From an uncultured SAR86 cluster bacterium (GTDB lineage Bacteria > Pseudomonadota > Gammaproteobacteria > Magnimaribacterales > D2472), in the NCBI GenBank assembly GCA_902528215.1, contig CABZRR010000009.1, forward strand, positions 1 to 45,924: 45,924 bases of DNA. The letters are read 5' to 3'. Position 1 is the stretch's first letter. The number at the start of each line of letters is the position of its first letter. Position numbers and translations under genes: made by a program. Shown here one piece after another: positions 35,564-41,771 of the stretch. The notes beneath the pieces were generated by a model. The model was not told where the DNA came from, did no database searches, and saw only the letters and a program-made list of their open reading frames with translations.

Positions 35564-36264
35564 ATATAGTTAAATTTTGAATCAATTTTTGAGACCCAAT
35601 ATCTATAACCGAGTGCATTTAGATGAATGCCGTCGTAAGTAAAGTCTTTATTAAGACCATTTTCAGATGATAGCTCACCTAAATTTAGAAAAATAATATC
35701 TTCAGCTTTACCTAAATTTTCAAGTTCTTTGTTTAGAAGGTTCACTTTAGCAACTCTGTCTGTTCCACAAATCTCTAACTGGCATTGAATTGTAGATTGA
35801 GCAATTACCACAAAGTTTTTATCTTTCAATGAACTTATAATTTTCTTATAATTTTCCACAATTCTATTTATGGATAAATTTGCATAAATATCATTAATGC
35901 CAATCATTAGAAATGCTTTTCTTGCTTTAGTAGTGTAGATAGAATCCATTCTTAAAATGACATCTTTTGTTGTATCGCCTGCTACTCCTCTGTTTGATAA
36001 TTTTTTTGATGGAAAAAAATCATTCCACTCGCCATACTCTGTGATACTGTCTCCAATTAAAACTATCTCAACTGATGGAGAAAATTTTTCAAAAATCTCA
36101 ATTCTATATTCTCTATTTCTTTCATTCAGATCCTCGTTTGCAAGCTGCTTAATAGCAAAAAGTTGTTTATAAGGAAAAAATTTATATTTACCAACGGCAA
36201 AGCCATATGAAAAAGAAAGAAAAATGATCACAAAAAATAAAGTATAAAGAAACTTACTTTTCAT
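35557..36264 (-). CDS. SGNH/GDSL-family hydrolase, membrane-anchored or exported
   Basis: The 235-residue protein has an uncleaved anchor or signal peptide (residues about 4-24), then an SGNH fold: block I IVLIGDSITEYGEW with nucleophile Ser73, block II NRGVAGDTT (Gly93), block III LMIGINDIY (Asn124), and block V YDGIHLNALGY with the Asp-x-x-His pair. All four S-G-N-H residues are present. It probably removes acetyl or acyl groups from a surface glycan or lipid in the periplasm, the reverse of the OafA-type gene 2 kb away. It lies at the boundary between the AT-rich glycan block and guaC. Confidence 0.88.
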   Translation of the reverse strand: MKSKFLYTLFFVIIFLSFSYGFAVGKYKFFPYKQLFAIKQLANEDLNERNREYRIEIFEKFSPSVEIVLIGDSITEYGEWNDFFPSKKLSNRGVAGDTTKDVILRMDSIYTTKARKAFLMIGINDIYANLSINRIVENYKKIISSLKDKNFVVIAQSTIQCQLEICGTDRVAKVNLLNKELENLGKAEDIIFLNLGELSSENGLNKDFTYDGIHLNALGYRYWVSKIDSKFNYIN

Positions 36265-36309
36265 GAGCTATTTCACTCCAGGTAAATAATTAACGAAAAC
36301 AATTAGAAA

Positions 36310-37302
36310 CTATTCTTCCCCAAAAATTTTATTATGTGTATTATTGACTCTTACAAAAGTTGTGCATTTAGAAAGTGTTTTAATCTTATTTGCCCCAACA
36401 TAAGTACACGCAGATCGAATGCCGCTCAAAATATCTTTTATTGTATCGTCAGCTTTACCCCGATATTTTACAACTACTGTTTTACCCTCTGTGCCTCTAT
36501 ATGCATTATGATTACCATGCTTATTCATAGCAGATTCAGAAGCCATACCATAGAATTTCATAAATCCATCCTCAACCTTTCCTTTGCATTCATCATGACC
36601 AGCAAGCATTCCACCTATCATCACAAAATCAGCACCGCCGGCAAAAGCTTTAACAATATCTCCGGAACTGGTGCAACCACCGTCAGCAATTATATGTGCA
36701 TTAAGACCATGGGCTGCATCTGCGCATTCAATTACTGCGCTTAACTGAGGATAACCAATTCCAGTTTTTATTCTAGTGGTGCATACAGAACCAGGACCAA
36801 TACCAACTTTTACTATGTCCGCACCAGCAAGAATTAACTCTTGTGTCATATCAGCAGTAACTACATTACCAGCTATAATTGTGGCGTTTGGACACTTTTG
36901 TCTTAATTTTTTGACAGCATCAACAAATCTAATGGTATACCCATTTGCAACATCAAGACCTATGAAACTACCTGAGGTTTTAGACAATTTAGAAATATCA
37001 TCGATTCCACCTAGCCAGCAAATGTTTGACTTTTTTTTATTGAATTTTTTAGGATTTTTATTTAAATAATGCCTTGCAGGGCAAGTAATTAAATTATATT
37101 TAGACAACACATCATGCATTGCTGGAGTGCCTACTGTGTCCATGTTGGCTGACATGATAGGAATACCAGTCCATTTTTCTTTACTCCAAAGGAAATTATG
37201 AGTTCTCTCAAGATCTACTTCTCCTCTTGAACTCATTGTGGATCTCTTTGGTCTGATTAAAACATCAGAATAATCTAACTTTATATCTTCATTTACAAGC
37301 AA
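36310..37302 (-). CDS. guaC: GMP reductase
   Basis: Reduces GMP to IMP with NADPH, returning guanine nucleotides to the common pool. The 330 residues are a little shorter than E. coli GuaC (347). The start is TTG at 37302, and the N-terminus ([23 protein letters not shown]) aligns with E. coli GuaC from residue 1. The catalytic Cys174 is in [21 protein letters not shown], followed by [33 protein letters not shown]. No CBS domains are present, distinguishing it from GuaB. It lies on the same strand as guaA, directly behind the cassette array; the nearest repeat ends about 100 bp upstream. Confidence 0.95.
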   Translation of the reverse strand: MLVNEDIKLDYSDVLIRPKRSTMSSRGEVDLERTHNFLWSKEKWTGIPIMSANMDTVGTPAMHDVLSKYNLITCPARHYLNKNPKKFNKKKSNICWLGGIDDISKLSKTSGSFIGLDVANGYTIRFVDAVKKLRQKCPNATIIAGNVVTADMTQELILAGADIVKVGIGPGSVCTTRIKTGIGYPQLSAVIECADAAHGLNAHIIADGGCTSSGDIVKAFAGGADFVMIGGMLAGHDECKGKVEDGFMKFYGMASESAMNKHGNHNAYRGTEGKTVVVKYRGKADDTIKDILSGIRSACTYVGANKIKTLSKCTTFVRVNNTHNKIFGEE

Positions 37303-37525
37303 AATATATAACCCTAAATAATCTCAATTAATATTATCAAACATTGCTTTGATCAGTTAGCTTTTTAGATAAAATCTTTGAATTCGAACTAATTTGTTCT
37401 TATTCACTCCCATTCAATAGTAGAATGCCTCTGAAACCTTTTAAATATTAAATTCTCAAAATGGTGTGTCACATTTGAGACATACGATGATTTCATGTCA
37501 AACTTAATAAGGTTTATGTAACTTA
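37303..37525. other. Non-coding junction between guaC and the cassette array
   Basis: The 223-bp gap holds R3 (37404-37438) and its repeat arms; 37303-37400 presumably contains the guaC leader and any promoter of its own. I see no ORF, tRNA or clear GC-rich terminator here. If no terminator exists, guaC would receive read-through from guaA and the cassettes. Confidence 0.6.
37404..37438 (-). repeat. Array repeat R3: guaA 3'-end copy plus GGTTTCAG block
   Basis: On the plus strand, 37404-37423 differs from the guaA 3' end (39511-39530) at 1 of 20 positions. In guaA sense it even encodes STIEWE-stop. The adjacent CCTCTGAAACC (37428-37438) is shared with R1 and nearly with R2, but not with guaA. 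Imperfect direct repeats (TGTCACAT at 37467-37474, TGAGACAT at 37476-37483) and a TCTCAAA/TTTGAGA inverted repeat lie just beyond. This is the distal end of the array, facing guaC. Confidence 0.85.
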
Positions 37526-38131
37526 TCATAAACTTCTTGCAAATTTCCTTACTTTTTGCATGTTTTTTTCAAAGTCAGTTTTTTTCATATTAGGAAGTAC
37601 CGAATAAAATCTTAAATACTTTGTCTTTAATCCTCCAGATTGAAATATTGATTTTTTCAATCTTCTGTAAGGAATATTATCAAAGAAAGAAAAGTTGAAA
37701 TAACTTACCATTGGTCCTCCATAAGTCATTGAAACAATCCCAATTTTACTTTTCATTGCTCCAGCAACAGGATATCCATAATTCCCAAAGAACTTACTAT
37801 CAGGTAATAATGATTTGTAAGAAAAAAACCATGTTGGGTGAAGAACCCAATCAATCCAGTTTTCTAGGACCCCACTCATTCTTAAGTTATGACAAGCACT
37901 CATTAAAAACATAACATCAGCATCCTCAAGTCTATTTCTATAATCCGTTACTAACTTTGGTGGAGGATTTATGTCACTTCTATAAAATGGTAATTGTTCT
38001 TCTTCATCAAATAAATTTATCAAATCTATTTCATGTCCAATTTTTTTTGCTTCATCAATAAAGGTATCTCTAATGGATGCATTAAATGAATCTTTAGTAT
38101 TGTAATGACCGAAAATTATACAAATTTTCAT
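37526..38131 (-). CDS. Flavodoxin-fold NAD(P)H oxidoreductase (cassette C)
   Basis: A 201-residue protein of the NAD(P)H:quinone reductase/modulator-of-drug-activity flavodoxin-like family. I start at the ATG at 38131 (MKICIIFGHYNTKDSFNASI); a longer reading to 38182 is just the R2 repeat translated. FMN/FAD phosphate binding is by FGHYNTKDSFNASI, the flavin contact by FLMSACHNLRMSGVLENWIDWVL, and MTYGGPMVSYFNF follows. The ATG lies immediately after the R2 repeat (GGGAATAAG-ATG), so repeat sequence provides the SD-like element. It is the third gene of the guaA cassette array, in guaA orientation. Likely a two-electron quinone or electrophile reductase. Confidence 0.87.
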   Translation of the reverse strand: MKICIIFGHYNTKDSFNASIRDTFIDEAKKIGHEIDLINLFDEEEQLPFYRSDINPPPKLVTDYRNRLEDADVMFLMSACHNLRMSGVLENWIDWVLHPTWFFSYKSLLPDSKFFGNYGYPVAGAMKSKIGIVSMTYGGPMVSYFNFSFFDNIPYRRLKKSIFQSGGLKTKYLRFYSVLPNMKKTDFEKNMQKVRKFARSL

Positions 38132-38132
38132 C

Positions 38133-38167
38133 TTATTCCCACTCAGCAAAACAATGCCCTGAAACCC
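38133..38167 (-). repeat. Array repeat R2 (degenerate core plus GGTTTCAG block)
   Basis: The first 13 bases (38133-38145) match R1 at 12 positions (TTATTCCCACTCA against TCATTCCCACTCA); the inner part has diverged. CCCTGAAACCC (38157-38167) corresponds to the block shared by R1 and R3. It separates cassette B from cassette C and abuts the cassette C start codon. Confidence 0.75.
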
Positions 38168-38213
38168 TTGATACAAAGGCATCTAAAAAAAGTTTGTATC
38201 TACTTTGTATCAA
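38168..38213. repeat. Recombinase-arm-like direct and inverted repeats at R2
   Basis: TTGATACAAAG (38168-38178) is perfectly inverted as CTTTGTATCAA (38203-38213). TTTGTATC also repeats directly at 38193-38200 and 38204-38211, an 11-bp period. Repeats of this size, period and position next to an attachment core are typical of tyrosine-recombinase binding sites. A weak hairpin terminator for cassette B is the alternative; there is no U-run after the stem. Confidence 0.6.
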
Positions 38214-38226
38214 TTTTTAATCTTTT

Positions 38227-38904
38227 TCATTGAAATTTTGCACCTTTTTGTAAGTTGTGTCTGGCACAAAGTAATTGGATATTTGTTGCAACCTTAGAAG
38301 ATCCTCCTTTTGAATACGGCAAAATGTGATCAAAGTGCAGATTGTCTTTTGATCCACAAATTCGACATTCTCCTTTATCCCTTTCGTAAACTTCTCTCTG
38401 AACTTCTCCAGGTATTTGTCTATTGTGGAGCAGATCAATATAGTCAGGATTTTCATCAATCTCATTTGTATTTGGTTTGAGGAGAAATTTAAAAACATTT
38501 CTCTTCCCATCAAATTTGTTAAAACCATCAATCAAGTCATAAAAACCCATATCAACCCAGACACCTTTTCTTATTTTCCTATAAACTTTTACGAGAGCAG
38601 GTTCTCTTTTTCCTTCCTTAAAATTATCTGCTGCTTGCATAAATTTTCCATTCTCAGTTAATGTCCCTGTTTTAGTTGCTATTGGTTGATCAACTTCTTT
38701 TTTGTTGTAACTATCATTTCGTGGGGCATCATGTCCTTCATATTCAATAACTCCATCTTCAAGCATGCTGTCGTTATAAGGTGCATTTTTTTCTGTAGAC
38801 ATCAATACGATTGAATAAGATTTCTTTATGGCAAAATTCATACCCTTTTGAACTTGGATACCTCCTTCGTTCATAACAAGTTGAGGATAGGATATTACTT
38901 TCAT
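38227..38904 (-). CDS. HNH endonuclease with SRA/YDG-like N-terminal domain (cassette B)
   Basis: The 225-residue protein has a C-terminal canonical HNH nuclease: zinc cysteines C180/C183 (CRICGS) and C213/H216 (CARHN), the metal-site H190-F-D192-H193 in LHFDHILPYSKGG, and Asn208. Residues about 30-140 resemble an SRA/YDG modified-base-reading domain: VLMSTEKNAPYNDSMLEDGVIEYEGHDA, an N/F-rich middle, then ALVKVYRKIRKGVWVDMGFYDLIDG. This layout suggests an McrA-like, modification-dependent restriction enzyme with no partner methylase, i.e. phage defence. The N-terminal call is by pattern only. It is a single-gene insert between repeats R1 and R2, in guaA orientation. Confidence 0.82.
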   Translation of the reverse strand: MKVISYPQLVMNEGGIQVQKGMNFAIKKSYSIVLMSTEKNAPYNDSMLEDGVIEYEGHDAPRNDSYNKKEVDQPIATKTGTLTENGKFMQAADNFKEGKREPALVKVYRKIRKGVWVDMGFYDLIDGFNKFDGKRNVFKFLLKPNTNEIDENPDYIDLLHNRQIPGEVQREVYERDKGECRICGSKDNLHFDHILPYSKGGSSKVATNIQLLCARHNLQKGAKFQ

Positions 38905-38929
38905 AAGTTATTGTTTTTATCTTCTTTTT

Positions 38930-38974
38930 TCATTCCCACTCAATAGTTGCACAAAATACCACCTCTGAAACCCC
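38930..38974 (-). repeat. Array repeat R1: guaA 3'-end copy plus GGTTTCAG block
   Basis: 38930-38949 matches the guaA 3' end at 18 of 20 positions and in guaA sense encodes ATIEWE-stop, the same last six residues as GuaA. CCTCTGAAACCCC (38962-38974) is the block shared with R2 and R3. It separates cassette A from cassette B. Confidence 0.85.
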
Positions 38975-39013
38975 TACTGCGACTGTGTTTCCGAGTGCCT
39001 TTTTTGTGTTTTG

Positions 39014-39037
39014 CCACTTTGTCAAACTTTGCAAAGT
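39014..39037. repeat. Recombinase-arm-like repeats at R1
   Basis: ACTTTG repeats at 39016-39021 and 39026-39031 (10-bp period), and ACTTTGCAAAGT (39026-39037) is a perfect 12-bp palindrome. It lies 40-65 bp from the R1 block, as the TTTGTATC repeats do from R2. ACTTTG also occurs at R2 (38202-38207). Confidence 0.5.
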
Positions 39038-39056
39038 AGACATCTTATTTCTTTCA

Positions 39057-39503
39057 TTATTCCTCTGTAGTTGCCTGACTGTAAAATGCAGAACAAGTTG
39101 ATAAATCATCAATCATCCAATCAGTAAAATATGTTCCTGTTTTTGCGTAGTTTTCATTCATGATGCTTAAATACTCATTTGCAATTGCAGATATAGACTC
39201 AACTGCAATTCTTTGATTTTCTTCTGCTGAGTCATTTGGTTGAATTGTCTGTATGACTGCTATTGCCATTTGACTGAATGTTTCCCCAACTTTGGAACCT
39301 CTTTCGTATAAGTCTTTTATGTTCTCTGAAAAGTGTGCCATATTGAAGTTAATTGCCCCACATCTCGCACTTACATAAAAAAGCACATTTGGTTCACTCA
39401 TGTTTTGTTCTTTCATATACTCATTCAATGGAATCATTTTCACTTCAGCAAAAAGTGGAGTTGATAAAAATATAATGAGTAATAGTTTTTTATTTCTTGT
39501 CAT
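39057..39503 (-). CDS. Exported protein of unknown function (cassette A)
   Basis: I do not recognise the family. The 148-residue protein starts with a clear Sec signal peptide (TRNKKLLLIIFLSTPLFA, likely cleavage after Ala19). The mature part is mostly predicted helical, acidic, and has exactly two cysteines (Cys48 in SARCGA and Cys137 in LSTCSAF), which could form a disulfide in the periplasm. The ATG lies 7 bases after the guaA stop, so it is almost certainly transcribed and possibly translated with guaA; GGGA within the repeat core serves as SD-like sequence. Its 3' end overlaps a short frame that reads through R1 and is not thought to be a gene. It is the first cassette of the array. Confidence 0.8.
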   Translation of the reverse strand: MTRNKKLLLIIFLSTPLFAEVKMIPLNEYMKEQNMSEPNVLFYVSARCGAINFNMAHFSENIKDLYERGSKVGETFSQMAIAVIQTIQPNDSAEENQRIAVESISAIANEYLSIMNENYAKTGTYFTDWMIDDLSTCSAFYSQATTEE

Positions 39504-39510
39504 TTATTTT

Positions 39511-39530
39511 TCATTCCCATTCAATAGTAG
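39511..39530 (-). repeat. Array repeat R0: the guaA 3' end itself (presumed attachment site)
   Basis: TCATTCCCATTCAATAGTAG on the plus strand encodes the C-terminal TIEWE-stop of GuaA and is the master copy of R1-R3. The 3' end of guaA is an established integration site for genomic islands, so this is the expected attB-type position. Insertion here leaves the GuaA reading frame intact. Confidence 0.8.
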
Positions 39531-41094
39531 CTGGTGGTTTGCTTGAAATATCATAAACAACCCTACTAACATTTTCTAACTCATTGACAATACGATTTGA
39601 AACATGCGCTAAAAATTCATGTGGCAGCTTGGCCCAATCAGCAGTCATAAAATCTACTGTTTCAACTGCTCTAATTGCTATAACATCTGCATATCTTCTT
39701 TCGTCACCAACTACTCCAACAGATTTAATGGGAAGGTAAGCACAAAAAGCCTGACTTACTTGATCATATAAATTGGCCTTAATAAGCTCTTCGATAAAAA
39801 TCGCATCTGCGTTTTGCAAGGTAGTGACTTTATCTTTACAAATTTCACCTAAAATTCTTACGCCTAATCCAGGCCCAGGAAAAGGATGACGATCAAGCAT
39901 ATTTGAGGGAAGGCCTAGTTGAGCTCCCATTTTCCTTACTTCATCTTTAAACAAATCCCTTAATGGCTCTACAAGCTCCATTTTCATATCTTCTGGCAAT
40001 CCACCAACATTATGGTGAGATTTAATGACCCGCGCCTCTTTTGATCCAGATTCTGATGATTCGATTACATCTGGATAAATTGTACCCTGAGCTAAATAGT
40101 TTATCTCATCCTTAAGTTTTGCCGCTTCATTATCAAATATATCTATAAATGTTCTTCCTATAACTTTTCTTTTTTGCTCGGGCTCAATAATACCTTTAAG
40201 ATGCCTATAGAAAATCTTCTTTGCGTCAACAACAATGAGATTTAAGTCCATTTTCTCTTTAAATAAACTTTCAACATCCTTTGCTTCATTTTTACGAAGC
40301 AATCCATTATCAACAAATACACATATCAGATTTCTTCCTATGGCTTTATCCAGTAACATTGCCGTAACTGACGAATCAACTCCCCCAGACAAACCCAATA
40401 AAACTCTTTGATCACCGACTCTTTCTTTGATTTCTTGAATTCTATGTTCAATGAGATCTTCCATGCTCCATTGAGGAGTAGATTCACATATCTTTAATAT
40501 AAAATTTTCTAATATAGCTCCTCCTTTATCGGTATGAGTCACCTCTGGATGAAACTGCAAAGCATAGATAGGTTTTTCAATATGCTCCATAGCTGCTACC
40601 GGGGCCGAGGAAGTCGAGGCTATTAAATTAAATTCATCAGGAAGAGTTGAAACATTATCTCCATGGCTCATCCAAACATCGATCAGGGAGCCAGAGCCAA
40701 AGCCGTCAAAAAGAGGTGAAGTTTTTTCTATGCTTATTTGGGCGCGTCCAAATTCTTTTGACGTTGAAGAGGAAACCTGGCCACCAAATTGCTCTGCAAG
40801 TGTTTGCATTCCATAGCAAATACCTAAAAGTGGAATATTTAACTCAAATATTATCTCAGGAATTCTTGGAGTATTTGAATCGGTAACTGATTCAGGACCA
40901 CCAGAAAGGATTACACCTTTAAGATTCAAGGATTTAATTTTTTCTAAAGAAACGTCCCAAGGAAGAATTACTGAATAAACATTAAAGTCTCTTACTCTTC
41001 TTGCAATAAGTTGTGTATATTGTGAGCCGAAGTCTAATACTAAAATCGTATCAATATTTTTTTGATCTAAAGAGAGATTGCCAGAATTGGTCAT
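39511..41094 (-). CDS. guaA: GMP synthase (glutamine-hydrolysing)
   Basis: Converts XMP to GMP with ATP and glutamine. The 527 residues match E. coli GuaA (525). The class I glutamine amidotransferase domain has Cys93 in GICYGMQ and His182/Glu184 in FHPEVTH. The ATP pyrophosphatase domain has the P-loop LSGGVDSS (235-242). The C-terminal dimerisation domain contains [16 protein letters not shown] and ends in KPPATIEWE. All catalytic residues are intact. Its last 20 bp form the R0 copy of a repeat that recurs three times downstream, so the stop region doubles as an integration site. The next gene downstream starts 7 bp after its stop. Confidence 0.98.
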   Translation of the reverse strand: MTNSGNLSLDQKNIDTILVLDFGSQYTQLIARRVRDFNVYSVILPWDVSLEKIKSLNLKGVILSGGPESVTDSNTPRIPEIIFELNIPLLGICYGMQTLAEQFGGQVSSSTSKEFGRAQISIEKTSPLFDGFGSGSLIDVWMSHGDNVSTLPDEFNLIASTSSAPVAAMEHIEKPIYALQFHPEVTHTDKGGAILENFILKICESTPQWSMEDLIEHRIQEIKERVGDQRVLLGLSGGVDSSVTAMLLDKAIGRNLICVFVDNGLLRKNEAKDVESLFKEKMDLNLIVVDAKKIFYRHLKGIIEPEQKRKVIGRTFIDIFDNEAAKLKDEINYLAQGTIYPDVIESSESGSKEARVIKSHHNVGGLPEDMKMELVEPLRDLFKDEVRKMGAQLGLPSNMLDRHPFPGPGLGVRILGEICKDKVTTLQNADAIFIEELIKANLYDQVSQAFCAYLPIKSVGVVGDERRYADVIAIRAVETVDFMTADWAKLPHEFLAHVSNRIVNELENVSRVVYDISSKPPATIEWE

Positions 41095-41147
41095 TAATAA
41101 TATCTGATTAATTTAGTAAATATTATAAATTAAACTTTTAAAAGTCT

Positions 41148-41717
41148 TTATTTATCTATAAAAGGTTTTAATTTTTTTACAAAGTCCTTTAGAGCTGGTT
41201 TATTCAAAAAAATTTCTTCAAAAGATAATCCCTCAAGCTCATGAGGAAAAATAAGCCATTTGTCAGTTTCATGTATATAAAAATTAGGTTTTGAATCTGT
41301 CTTATTATTTGAGGGTTTAAAAAAGGTTGTTGCGACCTTAATTTCAGGAGTGTTTTTTTTACAAGCAGTTTTAAGATCGGATATTATTTGTTGAATTGAT
41401 AGGCCCGTGTCGTGTACATCATCAACAATTAAAACAGAGTCTTCGGCCTCAACCTTTTTTATTATGTAATTTAAACCAAAAACTTGAATGCTGTCATGAG
41501 TTTGTCCAATGCTTTTGTAGTGAGAGGTTCTAATTGCAATATGATCAGAAGGCACTTTTAATATATTGAGAAATTCTTGGACTGCGATTCCTATTGGAGA
41601 ACCTCCTCTCCATACTCCAATAATATAGTTAGGTCGATACCCACTCTCATATACTTGCCAAGCGAGGCGAAAAGAATCTTCAAGTAACTCGTCAGGATTG
41701 ATGAACAGTTTTTCCAT
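41148..41717 (-). CDS. Purine-type phosphoribosyltransferase (PRTase domain)
   Basis: The 189-residue protein carries the PRPP-binding motif VLIVDDVHDTGLSIQQII near residue 95 and an N-terminal YIIGVWRGGSPIGIAVQEFL segment typical of type I PRTases. It resembles COG2236-type hypoxanthine/guanine phosphoribosyltransferases rather than E. coli Hpt. It would salvage free purine bases to nucleotides using PRPP. It sits 53 bp upstream of guaA on the same strand and downstream of the TonB receptor, which supports a purine role. The base preference (hypoxanthine, guanine or xanthine) is not readable by eye. Confidence 0.88.
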   Translation of the reverse strand: MEKLFINPDELLEDSFRLAWQVYESGYRPNYIIGVWRGGSPIGIAVQEFLNILKVPSDHIAIRTSHYKSIGQTHDSIQVFGLNYIIKKVEAEDSVLIVDDVHDTGLSIQQIISDLKTACKKNTPEIKVATTFFKPSNNKTDSKPNFYIHETDKWLIFPHELEGLSFEEIFLNKPALKDFVKKLKPFIDK

Positions 41718-41771
41718 AACGATATTATAAGTTTTTAAGAAAAGATTAGATCTAAAAACTAAATAATTTTA

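Noticed and set aside
38930-39112. 60-residue frame ending in ATIEWE
   Set aside because: Its end is the translated R1 repeat and its start overlaps the cassette A gene; it is a by-product of the duplicated guaA 3' end, not a gene.
37404-39530. Classical integron cassette array
   Set aside because: The repeats are direct copies of the guaA 3' end, not imperfectly palindromic attC hairpins with the GTTRRRY core, and no IntI is present. The resemblance is in layout only.
41730-41760. AGTTTTTA/TAAAAACT inverted repeat as terminator of the TonB receptor gene
   Set aside because: The stem is almost all A/T with a 15-base loop, too weak to call.
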